This document shows, piece after piece, positions 33,408 through 43,203 of a stretch of DNA of 64,000 nt. The notes below the pieces were generated by a model that was not told the origin of the DNA, ran no database searches, and saw only the letters and a program-made list of their open reading frames with translations. A program made the position numbers and the translations under genes. The DNA is from Lacinutrix venerupis (GTDB lineage Bacteria > Bacteroidota > Bacteroidia > Flavobacteriales > Flavobacteriaceae), in NCBI RefSeq assembly GCF_003663945.1, contig NZ_RCCH01000002.1, positions 312,612 through 376,611 on the forward strand, in the 5' to 3' direction. Each line of letters begins with the position of its first letter. Within the stretch, counting starts at the first letter, position 1.

Positions 33408-35042
33408 TTATCCTATATTTTTTATCATCTCCTCAAAGGAGTTTCGATCTCCAATTGCTGTATTCCGAACCTTAACTCTGTAGTTATAAATTGTATTAAC
33501 GGAATATCTTAAAATTTTTGAAATTTTTGAGCTACTTGTTATACCAAGCCTTATTAATGCTAAGATACGCAGTTCAGTATTTAAAACCTCTCCTTTTTTT
33601 ACTATCAATTGACCTTCTGACTCAAGTAATTCGTTAACATCTTTTATAAAGTTTGGATAAATATGAAGAAAAGATTCGTCAAAATTTTTATAAAATAGTT
33701 TTATTTCATCTCCAACAACTTGCTTTGATTTAGTAAGTTCTAAAAGGTCATTAGTTTTATTGGTAACAATATATTTTCTTACTAGTTTTCGATATACATC
33801 TAATTTATCTATATACTCAGAATATAAATTTAAAAATGTACCTATATAATGTTCTTTTATTTTATCAGATTCTGAAAGCTCTAAATATAATCTTTTTAAT
33901 TCTTCATTGGAAATATTTAGTTTTGAATTAAAATCCTTCAACTTTTCATTAACTTTTTTTAATTTATTTCGAGCAACTGAAAGCTTTTTAACTTGCTTAT
34001 AAACTAAATAAATAGAAATCAATAAAAAACCTGCTAAAAAACTAATAAATATTAATGAGTTTTTAAGTTTTACTTTTTGCTTATCGCTTCTTTCTCCATA
34101 GGCCTTTGTAATCATAGGCAAACTATTAGCTATATTTATAAAGCGTAATTTTGAATTGTAAAATTCTGCATCTTCAAAAGAAAAATTAATATATCGATGA
34201 GCACGATCAATATCATCTTCTAGAAACATAATTCTTGCCAAAGCACCTATTGAAGCATTATCCTTTACCGATGCTTCAATATCTGAAATTGCAGAAAGAA
34301 TTAAATATTCCTTTTGCTTTTCAATATTCTTTTTTAATTCATATAATAGAGATCTTTCAAAGGTGATTAAAGAAAATTCTCTTGACCCAATATTTACATC
34401 TTCTAAACGTTTTGAATTAATTTTTAAAGCCTTATCTAATTGTCTTTTATCTCGATACTGCTTTTCTTTTAGGCGTAAAGACTCTTCTGAATTTGGATCT
34501 AATCTTAAATATAAAGAATCTTGATATGCTGTATATAATTTAGAGTATAATGCTTTGCTTCGCACTACACTAGTGTAATAAGAAAGTCCAGAATAGCCTT
34601 CCTTATAGGCTATATAATATTCATTTATTAAGGAATTTGGTAAAGAATCTCTCTTTATCTCATTGAGAGCATCAATAGATTCTTTATATCTACCAGAATC
34701 AATAAGCAAAAGACTTAGAGATAGCTTTGTTTTATTTATAAATAGATTATTATTAAGCTTTTCTGCAATCTCTATATTTTTTTCTATGTACTCTAAAGCT
34801 TTATCAAAACTGTAAAATTCGTATTCTTGAATAATTTTATTAAGAATAAAATATTGCTCTTCAAGATCAAGAGTTTTTGATGCTTTTTCGTTTAACAATC
34901 TAATATTTTCTTCCTTTTGCTTATCAAAAAAAACTCTTTTAGCCATTTTTGACTCAAGCACTACTATAAGAGAATCCAATCTACTGTTTGAGTAGGAGTT
35001 TTGAAATAAAAACAGAAATATTAAGCAGAATGAGTATTTCAA
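33408..35042 (-). CDS. DUF6377 transmembrane regulator (SusR-like position)
   Basis: 544 aa from a TTG start at 35042, which keeps the signal peptide (SFCLIFLFLFQNSYS). Residues about 22-300 are TPR-like helical repeats typical of DUF6377 (DSLIVVLESKMAKRVFFDKQ). A membrane helix lies at about 313-333, then a coiled coil and a C-terminal helix-turn-helix region (RILALIRLGITSSSKISKIL, SVNTIYNYRVKVRN) resembling LuxR/Spo0A-like ends. The architecture suggests a periplasmic sensor coupled to a cytoplasmic DNA-binding domain. It sits 285 nt upstream of susC on the same strand, the usual place for a locus regulator. Confidence 0.85.
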   Translation of the reverse strand: MKYSFCLIFLFLFQNSYSNSRLDSLIVVLESKMAKRVFFDKQKEENIRLLNEKASKTLDLEEQYFILNKIIQEYEFYSFDKALEYIEKNIEIAEKLNNNLFINKTKLSLSLLLIDSGRYKESIDALNEIKRDSLPNSLINEYYIAYKEGYSGLSYYTSVVRSKALYSKLYTAYQDSLYLRLDPNSEESLRLKEKQYRDKRQLDKALKINSKRLEDVNIGSREFSLITFERSLLYELKKNIEKQKEYLILSAISDIEASVKDNASIGALARIMFLEDDIDRAHRYINFSFEDAEFYNSKLRFINIANSLPMITKAYGERSDKQKVKLKNSLIFISFLAGFLLISIYLVYKQVKKLSVARNKLKKVNEKLKDFNSKLNISNEELKRLYLELSESDKIKEHYIGTFLNLYSEYIDKLDVYRKLVRKYIVTNKTNDLLELTKSKQVVGDEIKLFYKNFDESFLHIYPNFIKDVNELLESEGQLIVKKGEVLNTELRILALIRLGITSSSKISKILRYSVNTIYNYRVKVRNTAIGDRNSFEEMIKNIG

Positions 35043-35083
35043 ATTTTAAAAGTAAATTGTTTCACCTAATGTTGCACATATAT

Positions 35084-35119
35084 AAAAAAAGCCTTTGCAA
35101 GAGATCCTGCAAAGGCTTA
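35084..35119 (-). terminator. Terminator of the tRNA transcript
   Basis: AAGCCTTTGCA (35089-35099) pairs perfectly with TGCAAAGGCTT (35108-35118), loop 8 nt; on the minus strand a T run follows. It lies just past the 3' end of tRNA-Leu. Confidence 0.88.
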
Positions 35120-35121
35120 AG

Positions 35122-35205
35122 TACTGAAGACGGGACTTGAACCCGTACGTCCTAATGGACATTGGATTTTAAGTCCAACGTGTCTACCAATTCCACCACT
35201 TCAGC
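35122..35205 (-). tRNA. tRNA-Leu (anticodon TAA)
   Basis: 84 nt class II tRNA with long variable arm. Acceptor strands GCTGAAG and CTTCAGT (with a G-T first pair), D-loop GGTAGACA, anticodon loop CTTAAAA and T-arm GGGTTCAAGTCCC. Discriminator A; CCA is not encoded. It is read with tRNA-Gly, which lies 32 nt upstream on the same strand. Confidence 0.96.
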
Positions 35206-35237
35206 ATTGGAATTTATTTTAAATAAAAATATCTCAG

Positions 35238-35309
35238 AGCGAAAGACGGGATTTGAACCCGCGACCCTCACCTTGGCAAGGTGATGCTCTACCCCTGAGC
35301 TACTTTCGC
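35238..35309 (-). tRNA. tRNA-Gly (anticodon GCC)
   Basis: 72 nt. Acceptor GCGAAAG/CTTTCGC, D-loop CTCAGGGGTAGAGC, anticodon loop TTGCCAA, T-arm GGGTTCAAATCCC, discriminator T as expected for tRNA-Gly. CCA not encoded. First of a two-tRNA transcript. Confidence 0.97.
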
Positions 35310-35407
35310 AGTCTTTATATGAACATACAATATTGCTATTGCGGTTGCAAATTTAAGTCTTTTTTGCAAACAACAAAGCGTTTTTGTAAAAATTATTAAA
35401 AAAATTT

Positions 35408-38020
35408 TTAATCCTTTTCAGGATTTACCAACATTCGTTTAATTTCATTTAATTTCATAAGCGCCTCAACAGGCGTAAGTGTATCAATATCAGTTAATAA
35501 TATTTCATCTTTTATTTGAACAAGCAAAGGATCATCTAAATTAAAAAAACTTAATTGCATCTCATTTTTTATTGATTTTACTTTATCTGTTAATTCTTCA
35601 CTTGAATGTGACTGCTCTAATTTTTTTAAAATTTTGTTTGCTCGATGTAATACTTGCTGTGGCATACCTGCTAATTTTGCAACATGGATACCAAAACTGT
35701 GTTCACTACCTCCTTCTATAAGTTTTCTTAAAAAAAGAACATTATCTTCTAATTCTTTTACGGAAACATTAAAGTTTTTTATACGCTTAAAAGTTTCGGT
35801 CATTTCATTTAACTCATGATAATGTGTTGCAAATAGTGTTTTTGCTTTTGCTGGATGTTCATGAAGATATTCGCTTATTGCCCATGCTATTGAAATACCA
35901 TCATATGTACTGGTTCCTCGACCTATCTCATCTAACAAAACCAAACTTCTCTCTGAAATATTATTAAGAATAGAGGCCGTTTCATTCATTTCTACCATAA
36001 AGGTAGATTCTCCCATAGAAATATTATCACTCGCTCCTACTCTTGTAAAAATTTTATCTACTAATCCTATTCTTGCGCTTTTTGCAGGTACAAAACTTCC
36101 TATTTGTGCCAATAACACAATAAGAGCTGTTTGACGTAATATTGCAGATTTACCAGACATATTTGGTCCGGTTATCATTATTATTTGTTGTGTTTCTCGG
36201 TCTAAGAAAACATTGTTAGCAATATATACTTCTCCAATTGGTAATTGTTTTTCTATTACAGGATGACGTCCTTCTTTTATTTCTAAGTCATAGGAATCGT
36301 CTATTGTTGGATATACATATTTATTTTCTTTTGCTAACTGTGCAAAACCACATAAGCAATCTAATTTTCCTATTAAATAGGCATTTTGCTGTATAGGTTT
36401 TATATATTGATGCATCCACACTACTAAATCTGCAAATAATTGTTGTTCTATAATTAAAATGCGTTCTTCGGCTCCAAGTATTTTTGCTTCGTATTCTTTT
36501 AATTCTTCTGTTATATAACGTTCTGCACTTACTAATGTTTGTTTTCTAATCCACTCTTCTGGAACTTTATCTTTATGAGTGTTTCTTACTTCTATGTAAT
36601 AACCAAAAACATTATTTGATGCAATTTTAAGAGATGTTATACCTGTGCGGTCACTTTCTCTCTTTAACATTTCGTCTAAATAATTCTTTCCAGAAGTTGA
36701 AAGTCCACGAAGTTCATCTAATTCGTTAGAAAAACCTTTAGCTATAGTATTTCCTTTTAAAACATTTACAGGAGCTTCTTCGTTAATTGTTTGTTTTATT
36801 TTATCTATTAGTACGGTACAACTTTGTAATGTATCTGCTATTATTTTTAGGGATTCGTTATCACTATTTGATGATAATTCTTTTATAGGTGTAATAGCTT
36901 CTAAGGAATTTTTAAGCTGAACAACTTCTCTAGGACTTACTTTTCCTGTAGCAACTTTAGAGATTAACCGTTCTATATCACCAATGCTTTTTATATGATT
37001 TTGAATTTTCTGATGAATTGCTTTATTATTTTTAAGGTAAGACACCACTTCATGACGCTGCTTTATTTTTTCGACATTTTTTAAAGGCAATGCTAACCAA
37101 CGTTTTAACAAGCGTCCTCCCATAGCAGAACTTGTTTTATCTATAACGTTTAATAATGTTACTGCGTTGTTATTTGTTGAATTATAAAGCTCTAAGTTTC
37201 TAATAGTAAACCGGTCCATCCAGACATACTCATCTTCTGCTATTCTGGAAACCGAAGTAATATGCTGTAATTTATTGTGTTGTGTTTCGGCTAAATAATG
37301 AAGTATTGAACCTGAGGCTATTATACCTTCATTTAAATCTTCTATACCAAAACCTTTTAAAGATTTTGTATTAAAGTGTTTTAATAATGTTTCGTTTGCA
37401 TAGTCTGTTTGGTAAACCCAATCTTCTAAATTAAAAGTATGGAAATCGCTACCAAAACTCTCATTAAAATTTAATCGTTTTTGTTTGGAGACAAGTACTT
37501 CGCTTGGATTAAAATTTTGAAGTAATTTGTCTATATATTCTTGATTACCTTGGCTAGTTAAAAATTCTCCTGTAGAAATATCTAAAAATGAAATTCCAAT
37601 TGTTGTTTTTCCGAAGTAAACAGAACACAAAAAATTATTTGTTTTAGATTGAAGCACCTCGTCGTTAAGCGCAACTCCAGGCGTAACTAATTCTGTAACA
37701 CCACGTTTTACAATATTTTTAGTCTGCTTAGGGTCTTCTAACTGGTCGCAAATAGCAACTCGCTCACCTGCTTTAACTAGTTTTGGCAAATAAGTATTTA
37801 AAGAATGATGCGGAAAACCTGCTAGCTCTGTTTCACTTGAGCTTCCTGCTCCTCTTTTAGTTAAAGTAATGCCTAAAATTCCGGCTGATTTAACAGCATC
37901 ACTTCCAAAAGTTTCGTAAAAATCGCCTACACGAAATAATAATAAAGCGTCTGGATATTTTGCCTTTATAGCGTTATACTGCTTCATTAAAGGCGTCACT
38001 TTTTTTGTTTTTGCTGCCAA
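35408..38020 (-). CDS. mutS: DNA mismatch repair protein MutS
   Basis: 870 aa from a TTG start at 38020 ([15 protein letters not shown] follows, the normal MutS N-terminus). The mismatch-recognition Phe-x-Glu is in [11 protein letters not shown]; the ATPase has Walker [26 protein letters not shown] (Walker B) and [10 protein letters not shown]. Full-length, with lever, clamp and C-terminal dimerisation parts. It recognises mismatches after replication and recruits MutL. It lies between the tRNA pair and the divergent SpoU methyltransferase. Confidence 0.97.
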   Translation of the reverse strand: MAAKTKKVTPLMKQYNAIKAKYPDALLLFRVGDFYETFGSDAVKSAGILGITLTKRGAGSSSETELAGFPHHSLNTYLPKLVKAGERVAICDQLEDPKQTKNIVKRGVTELVTPGVALNDEVLQSKTNNFLCSVYFGKTTIGISFLDISTGEFLTSQGNQEYIDKLLQNFNPSEVLVSKQKRLNFNESFGSDFHTFNLEDWVYQTDYANETLLKHFNTKSLKGFGIEDLNEGIIASGSILHYLAETQHNKLQHITSVSRIAEDEYVWMDRFTIRNLELYNSTNNNAVTLLNVIDKTSSAMGGRLLKRWLALPLKNVEKIKQRHEVVSYLKNNKAIHQKIQNHIKSIGDIERLISKVATGKVSPREVVQLKNSLEAITPIKELSSNSDNESLKIIADTLQSCTVLIDKIKQTINEEAPVNVLKGNTIAKGFSNELDELRGLSTSGKNYLDEMLKRESDRTGITSLKIASNNVFGYYIEVRNTHKDKVPEEWIRKQTLVSAERYITEELKEYEAKILGAEERILIIEQQLFADLVVWMHQYIKPIQQNAYLIGKLDCLCGFAQLAKENKYVYPTIDDSYDLEIKEGRHPVIEKQLPIGEVYIANNVFLDRETQQIIMITGPNMSGKSAILRQTALIVLLAQIGSFVPAKSARIGLVDKIFTRVGASDNISMGESTFMVEMNETASILNNISERSLVLLDEIGRGTSTYDGISIAWAISEYLHEHPAKAKTLFATHYHELNEMTETFKRIKNFNVSVKELEDNVLFLRKLIEGGSEHSFGIHVAKLAGMPQQVLHRANKILKKLEQSHSSEELTDKVKSIKNEMQLSFFNLDDPLLVQIKDEILLTDIDTLTPVEALMKLNEIKRMLVNPEKD

Positions 38021-38173
38021 AGAATTTTGTTTTAACCGTTATTGGATATAAGTTTGCAATGTAACTAAATAATGATTTTATTTAAAATCAATTTCGTTTT
38101 AGTTATTTATTATTATTCACAATTTTGATTGAAGAGATTGCCTTACCGCATACTTCTAGCAACAAAAGAAAAC

Positions 38174-38704
38174 ATGAGAAAATTAAAGAATAGTGAACTT
38201 GATAGATTAAATGTAGACGAGTTTAAACAAGCAAACAAAACACCTATTATTATAGTTTTAGATAATATTAGAAGTTTAAATAATATTGGCTCTGTTTTTA
38301 GAACAAGTGACGCTTTTTTAATTGAAAAAATTTATTTGTGTGGAATTACTGCAAAACCACCACACAAAGACATACATAAAACTGCATTAGGCAGTACAGA
38401 AACTGTGGCATGGGAGTACGTAGAAAACACTATAGAATTAATTGAAAAATTAAAAGCTGAAGGTGTAAAAATTTGCGCAATAGAACAAGCTGAAAACGCA
38501 ATTATGCTAAATGACTTTAAAGTAGAAAAAAACACTACTTACGCTCTTGTTTTTGGCAATGAAGTTAAAGGCGTTGCACAAGATGTAGTTTCCAAAAGTG
38601 ATGTTGTTATTGAAATACCACAATATGGCACAAAACACTCGCTCAATATTTCTGTAAGTTGTGGTGTTGTTGTTTGGGATGTTTTCTCGAAGTTATCATA
38701 TTAA
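38174..38704 (+). CDS. TrmH/SpoU family RNA 2'-O-methyltransferase
   Basis: 176 aa from ATG 38174 (MRKLKNSELDRLN); in-frame codons upstream to 38129 are less likely. The knotted SPOUT core shows IIVLDNIRSLNNIGSVFRTS (motif 1), ALVFGNEVKGV (motif 2) and IPQYGTKHSLNISVSCGVV (motif 3), binding S-adenosylmethionine. The protein lacks the N-terminal substrate-binding domain of RlmB, so a tRNA target is possible; the exact nucleotide is unknown. It is divergent from mutS. A second, longer SpoU enzyme is at 62204-62923. Confidence 0.9.
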   Translation: MRKLKNSELDRLNVDEFKQANKTPIIIVLDNIRSLNNIGSVFRTSDAFLIEKIYLCGITAKPPHKDIHKTALGSTETVAWEYVENTIELIEKLKAEGVKICAIEQAENAIMLNDFKVEKNTTYALVFGNEVKGVAQDVVSKSDVVIEIPQYGTKHSLNISVSCGVVVWDVFSKLSY

Positions 38705-38726
38705 AATAGATGCTATATAACGGTAA

Positions 38727-39854
38727 TTAATTGCTACATATAGCATCTAAAACATATAAATAATCTTCACGATTTTTTACAAAATCGCGATCTGAAATAT
38801 CTATTATTTTTACATTAAGTTCTGTTTGATTTTTAAGAAAATTTAAATAACCAGAATTTATTTTTTCAAGATAACTACTATCTATATTCTGCTCATATTT
38901 TCTACCTCGCTTTTTAATATTTTCTTGAAGGCGCTCGGTATTTTGATAAAGATAAACGTACAACTCTGGCTTAGCTATATCCTTGTACATTAAATAGAAT
39001 AGCTTTCGGTATAGTTTAAACTCGTCTTGATGCAGTGTTATTTTAGAAAATATTAGCGATTTAAAAATATCGTAATCACTAACTATAAAATCTTTAAACA
39101 AATCGAGCTGAGATAAATCGTCGCTAATTTGTTGGTAGCGGTCTGCTAAAAAAGACATCTCTAAAGTAAAAGCGTAACGTTGCGCATCTTTATAAAACTT
39201 AGGTAAAAATGGATTATCTGCAAAACGTTCTAAAATTAATTTTGCATTATAGTCTTGTGCTATTTTAGTAGCTAAACTTGTTTTTCCTGCTCCTATATTA
39301 CCTTCTAAAGCTATATAATTGTATTTAGAGAATTGATGTTGTTTACTAGGATTTTTTAACCAAATATTTACAGGCTCTAAAACACTTTTATCTTCACATT
39401 TTTCTAATAAAACAGAAATTTCATCATCTAAAATTGGATGTTTAAATTTTGAAGCTATATGGTGTAATGGCTCTAAAACAAATCTACGTTTATGCAACTC
39501 TGGATGTGGAACTTTTAAAGATTTAGTCTCTAAAATTTCATTTTCAATAAATAATATATCTAAATCTATTATTCTAGATTGGTAGCCTTCTTTTTTGCTT
39601 CTAATTCTACCTAAATTAGTTTCAATTGCTAATAATTCTTTTAAAATTTTATTTGGCTTTAAATAACTCTCTACCAATAAACATGCATTAAAAAAATCAT
39701 CTCCTTCAAATCCTAAAGCTGGTGTTTTAAATACTTTAGAAATTATTTTTACAGCACCAACCTTTACATATATAGCATCTACGGCAGATTGCAAATTTTT
39801 AAATTTGTCGCCTTTATTACTTCCTATAGATATATAAATTTTTTGTGATTCCAT
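38727..39854 (-). CDS. folK: Fused FolK (HPPK) and deoxynucleoside kinase
   Basis: 375 aa with two enzymes. Residues 1 to about 160: 6-hydroxymethyl-7,8-dihydropterin pyrophosphokinase (IYISIGSNKGDKFKNLQSAV, ALGFEGDDFFNACLLVES, SRIIDLDILFIE, VPHPELHKRRFVLEPL). Residues about 175-375: deoxynucleoside kinase with P-loop EGNIGAGKTSLATKIA, ERFADNPFLPKFYKD, the DR(Y) sensor LADRYQQISDD and an Arg-rich lid KKRGRKYEQ. It joins folate synthesis with nucleoside salvage in one polypeptide; the same fusion is seen in related flavobacteria (from memory). It lies convergent with the SpoU gene, 22 nt away. Confidence 0.94.
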   Translation of the reverse strand: MESQKIYISIGSNKGDKFKNLQSAVDAIYVKVGAVKIISKVFKTPALGFEGDDFFNACLLVESYLKPNKILKELLAIETNLGRIRSKKEGYQSRIIDLDILFIENEILETKSLKVPHPELHKRRFVLEPLHHIASKFKHPILDDEISVLLEKCEDKSVLEPVNIWLKNPSKQHQFSKYNYIALEGNIGAGKTSLATKIAQDYNAKLILERFADNPFLPKFYKDAQRYAFTLEMSFLADRYQQISDDLSQLDLFKDFIVSDYDIFKSLIFSKITLHQDEFKLYRKLFYLMYKDIAKPELYVYLYQNTERLQENIKKRGRKYEQNIDSSYLEKINSGYLNFLKNQTELNVKIIDISDRDFVKNREDYLYVLDAICSN

Positions 39855-40106
39855 TTTAAAGAGAAAGCAAAATAACTAAAAGTAAATGGTTTCTTTTATA
39901 TTTACTTAAAGAACTTATTAACGAAATTTATTACCTGTACAAATAAGCCTTTTAACTACTTAAAAACATGAATAAAAAAAATATACTACCACCCTAAATG
40001 CTAAACTTTTATTAAAAAATTTTATTCTACAACTATTTGCTTAGATTGTACGTAAATACTATACTTAACAAAAACTAAAATAGTGACGCATTGGCGGAAA
40101 TTAAAG

Positions 40107-42794
40107 ATGAAAAAAATATTAAAAATCACTAGTATTTCTCTATTAACTATAGTAATACTTCTATTAGTTGCACCATTTATTTTTCAGAATCAAATTAAAA
40201 ATATGGTTCGTAATTTTATTAATAATAGCGTTAATGCTAATGTAGAATTTGCAGATGTTAGCTTAAGCTTTCTTAGTAGTTTTCCTCAAGCAAATGTTAG
40301 CGTAGACGATTTAAGAATCACCAATTTTGAACCTTTTAAAGACGAAACTCTAGCCAGTGTAAAGTCTCTATCTTTTGATATGTCTATTAAAGAATTATTT
40401 AAGAAAGAAGATGAAGGTCCAATAGTTATAAATTCAATTTATGTAAACGAAGCACTCGTAAACTTAAAAGTAAATAAGTTTGGTGATGCTAATTATGTTA
40501 TTGCAAAAGAGAGTGAAACTTCAACATCTACAACTAAAAATGGCGAAGGCTTTACAATAGACATTCAAGATTACGCAATATCTAAAAGTGCTTTAATTTA
40601 TTTGGATGAAGGTTCTAATACAAAACTAGATGTAACAGAACTTGACCACTCTGGTAGCGGAACATTTTCTGAAAACATTTCTGAATTAAACACAAAAAGT
40701 GAAGCTAATGTTACATTAAGTATTGATAGTACAGAATATTTAAGTAATAATCGTATAAAACTAGATGCTTTAATAGATCTTGATTTACAAAACAGCAAAT
40801 ACACTTTTAAAGAAAACAAAGGTTTAATTAACGATTTACCTTTAGAGTTTTCAGGTTACGTACAACTTATTGAAGAAGGACAGGATATTGATATTTCTTT
40901 TGAAAACCCAGGTTCAGACTTCAAAGATTTTTTAGCAGTAATTCCTAAAACATACTCTAAAAACATTAGTAATGTTGAAACTAGCGGGAGTTTTAAAATT
41001 AACGGAAAAATTAAAGGAAAAGTTACAGAAGAAACTATACCTACTTTAGATATTAACATAGCCTCTAATAATGCATCGTTTAAATATCCAGATTTGCCAA
41101 AAAGTGTGAAAAATATTTCTATAAATGCTGCGGTAAAAAATACAACAGGAAATATAGACGATACTTTTTTAGATTTAAAAACACTAAATTTTAAAATTGA
41201 TGAAGATGAATTTAAGTCTTCTGCTGTTATTAAAAACCTAACAACCAACATGCTTGTAAACGCAAATATTGATGGTGTTTTAAACTTAGCAAATATCACC
41301 GAAGCTTACCCTATAGAATTAGAAAACAAACTTAGTGGTATTATAAAAGCAAAATTAAACACAAGTTTCGATATGAATGCTATTGAAACTAATGCATATA
41401 GCAGAATTAAAAATAATGGAAACGTTAGTGTTAACGATTTTGTGTTCTCATCTGCAGATATTGTAAATCCGTTAAATATTTCTCAAGCCAATGTAAGTTT
41501 TAAACCTGGAACTATTGCTCTAGAAAATTTTAAAGCTTCTACTGGAAAATCAGATTTAAATGCTACTGGAACAATAAATAATTTATTAGGATTTTTATTA
41601 AGCGACCAAAAGTTAAAAGGAGATTTTAATGTAGCGTCTAACAACTTTTTAATAAGTGATTTTATGGTAGAAGGAGGAAGCGACAGGCCTGTAAACCAAA
41701 GTACAGAACCCGATGACGCTCTTAAAATACCAGCCTTTTTAGATTGCACTGTAAATGCTGATGCTAAAAAAGTAGTTTACGACAACTTAACATTAACCAA
41801 CGTAAAAGGTAAACTTTTAATTAAAGATGAAACTGCTAGCTTACAAAATGTAACATCAAATTTATTAGGAGGAAACCTAAACATGTCTGGATTAATTAAT
41901 ACTAAAAGCAAAACACCTACATTTAATATGGATTTAGGCATGACTAATTTTGATATCTCTCAATCATTTAGAGATTTAGACATGCTTCAAAATTTAGCAC
42001 CAATTGCTAAAGCATTACAAGGAAAATTAAACAGCGCCATTAATGTAAGCGGTACTTTAGGAGACGACTTTACTCCAATAATGAACTCTATTTCTGGTGG
42101 AGCATTAGCTGAATTGCTAACTACTAAAGTTGAAACTGAAAACGCACCTTTACTTAATGCCTTATCTAACAAAATGAATTTTATAGATTTCGATAAGTTA
42201 GATTTAAAAGACTTAAAAACAGCACTAAAATTCGAAAATGGCCTTGTAAACATTTCTCCTTTTAATTTAAACTATAAAGATATTGGCATTACCGTTGGAG
42301 GTAGCCATAGTTTTGAAAACACTATGGATTATAATATAGTTTTTAACGTACCTGCAAAATATTTAGGTAGCGAAGTAAATAGACTTATTGGAAAAATAAA
42401 CGATAATGAAGTTAACAAAATTTCTATTCCTGTTACAGCTAATTTAACAGGCTCGTTTACTAGCCCAAAGGTTCAAACCGATTTAACAACAGGTGTAAAA
42501 AATTTAACAACACAACTAATAGAAATAGAAAAACAAAAATTAATTAATAACGGAAAAGATAAAATTAAGGATTTATTGGGTGTTAATAGTAATAGCGGAA
42601 GCACTACAGACACTACTACCACACAAAGTTCTCCTGTTAAAAATGTAATAAAAGATATCTTTTCTAACGGAAACACATCTGGCACAAACACAACCACGAC
42701 AACAGATTCTACGAATCAAACAGGAAATGTAGTTAAAAATGTTTTAGGTGGACTTTTTGGAAAAAACAAGAAGAAAAACGACACCATTAAATAA
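40107..42794 (+). CDS. AsmA-like membrane-anchored protein
   Basis: 895 aa from ATG 40107 (MKKILKITSISLLTIVILLL gives the membrane anchor); a GTG at 40083 is possible but less likely. N-terminal AsmA segment (residues about 25-140: FADVSLSFLSSFPQANVSVD), a long beta-rich middle and an AsmA_2-like C-terminal region (LAPIAKALQGKLNSAINVSG, YNIVFNVPAKYLGSEVN). The tail is Asn/Thr/Ser-rich and ends basic. AsmA/TamB-like proteins span the periplasm and are implicated in lipid transport to the outer membrane; this is family inference. It stands alone, upstream of rpsU. Confidence 0.85.
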   Translation: MKKILKITSISLLTIVILLLVAPFIFQNQIKNMVRNFINNSVNANVEFADVSLSFLSSFPQANVSVDDLRITNFEPFKDETLASVKSLSFDMSIKELFKKEDEGPIVINSIYVNEALVNLKVNKFGDANYVIAKESETSTSTTKNGEGFTIDIQDYAISKSALIYLDEGSNTKLDVTELDHSGSGTFSENISELNTKSEANVTLSIDSTEYLSNNRIKLDALIDLDLQNSKYTFKENKGLINDLPLEFSGYVQLIEEGQDIDISFENPGSDFKDFLAVIPKTYSKNISNVETSGSFKINGKIKGKVTEETIPTLDINIASNNASFKYPDLPKSVKNISINAAVKNTTGNIDDTFLDLKTLNFKIDEDEFKSSAVIKNLTTNMLVNANIDGVLNLANITEAYPIELENKLSGIIKAKLNTSFDMNAIETNAYSRIKNNGNVSVNDFVFSSADIVNPLNISQANVSFKPGTIALENFKASTGKSDLNATGTINNLLGFLLSDQKLKGDFNVASNNFLISDFMVEGGSDRPVNQSTEPDDALKIPAFLDCTVNADAKKVVYDNLTLTNVKGKLLIKDETASLQNVTSNLLGGNLNMSGLINTKSKTPTFNMDLGMTNFDISQSFRDLDMLQNLAPIAKALQGKLNSAINVSGTLGDDFTPIMNSISGGALAELLTTKVETENAPLLNALSNKMNFIDFDKLDLKDLKTALKFENGLVNISPFNLNYKDIGITVGGSHSFENTMDYNIVFNVPAKYLGSEVNRLIGKINDNEVNKISIPVTANLTGSFTSPKVQTDLTTGVKNLTTQLIEIEKQKLINNGKDKIKDLLGVNSNSGSTTDTTTTQSSPVKNVIKDIFSNGNTSGTNTTTTTDSTNQTGNVVKNVLGGLFGKNKKKNDTIK

Positions 42795-42828
42795 ATTTAA
42801 ATAAAATTTTAAAAATTATGCAACTCTA

Positions 42829-42860
42829 TTGTTTAAATTAAAAGTTTAAATGTATATTTG
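42829..42860 (+). promoter_or_regulatory. Promoter of rpsU
   Basis: TTG (42829-42831), a 21-nt spacer and TATATTTG (42853-42860) match the Bacteroidetes consensus. The -7 box lies 36 nt before the rpsU ATG. Confidence 0.7.
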
Positions 42861-42896
42861 CAACCTGAATTTTAAGAATACACATAATATAACGAT

Positions 42897-43091
42897 ATGT
42901 TAAGAATAGAAATTAAAGACGGAGAAAATATAGAAAGAGCTTTAAAACGTTACAAAAGAAAGCACCGTAACATTAAAGTAATGCAAAACTTAAGAGAGAA
43001 CCAATTCTTTACTAAGCCTTCTGTAACACGTCGTCGTCAAATTCAAAAAGCATCTTATATCCAAGGATTAAGAGACGCAGAAAACGTATAG
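42897..43091 (+). CDS. rpsU: 30S ribosomal protein S21
   Basis: 64 aa, basic, starting MLRIEIKDGENIERALKRYK and continuing with RENQFFTKPSVTRRRQIQK. This is the expected length and sequence of S21 in Bacteroidetes. S21 sits near the anti-Shine-Dalgarno end of 16S rRNA and in this phylum helps sequester it, consistent with the lack of SD sequences in the window. It has a consensus promoter and its own terminator. Confidence 0.97.
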   Translation: MLRIEIKDGENIERALKRYKRKHRNIKVMQNLRENQFFTKPSVTRRRQIQKASYIQGLRDAENV

Positions 43092-43120
43092 TAAATCGTT
43101 TTTTTTATATAAAACACACA

Positions 43121-43153
43121 AACCTTGCATTCTTTTGAATGTGAGGTTTTTTT
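43121..43153 (+). terminator. Terminator after rpsU
   Basis: AACCTTGCATTC and GAATGTGAGGTT form an imperfect stem (one mismatched pair) around TTTT, followed by a T run. Confidence 0.75.
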
Positions 43154-43203
43154 GGTTTGAGATGTTTTAAATCAGATTTTCCTTTTACTTAAAAACGAAA
43201 AAA

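Noticed and set aside
40856-41299. 147-codon open frame antisense to the AsmA-like gene
   Set aside because: No recognisable domain; composition mirrors the Asp/Asn/Lys-rich sense protein, and the sense frame is continuous over 895 codons.
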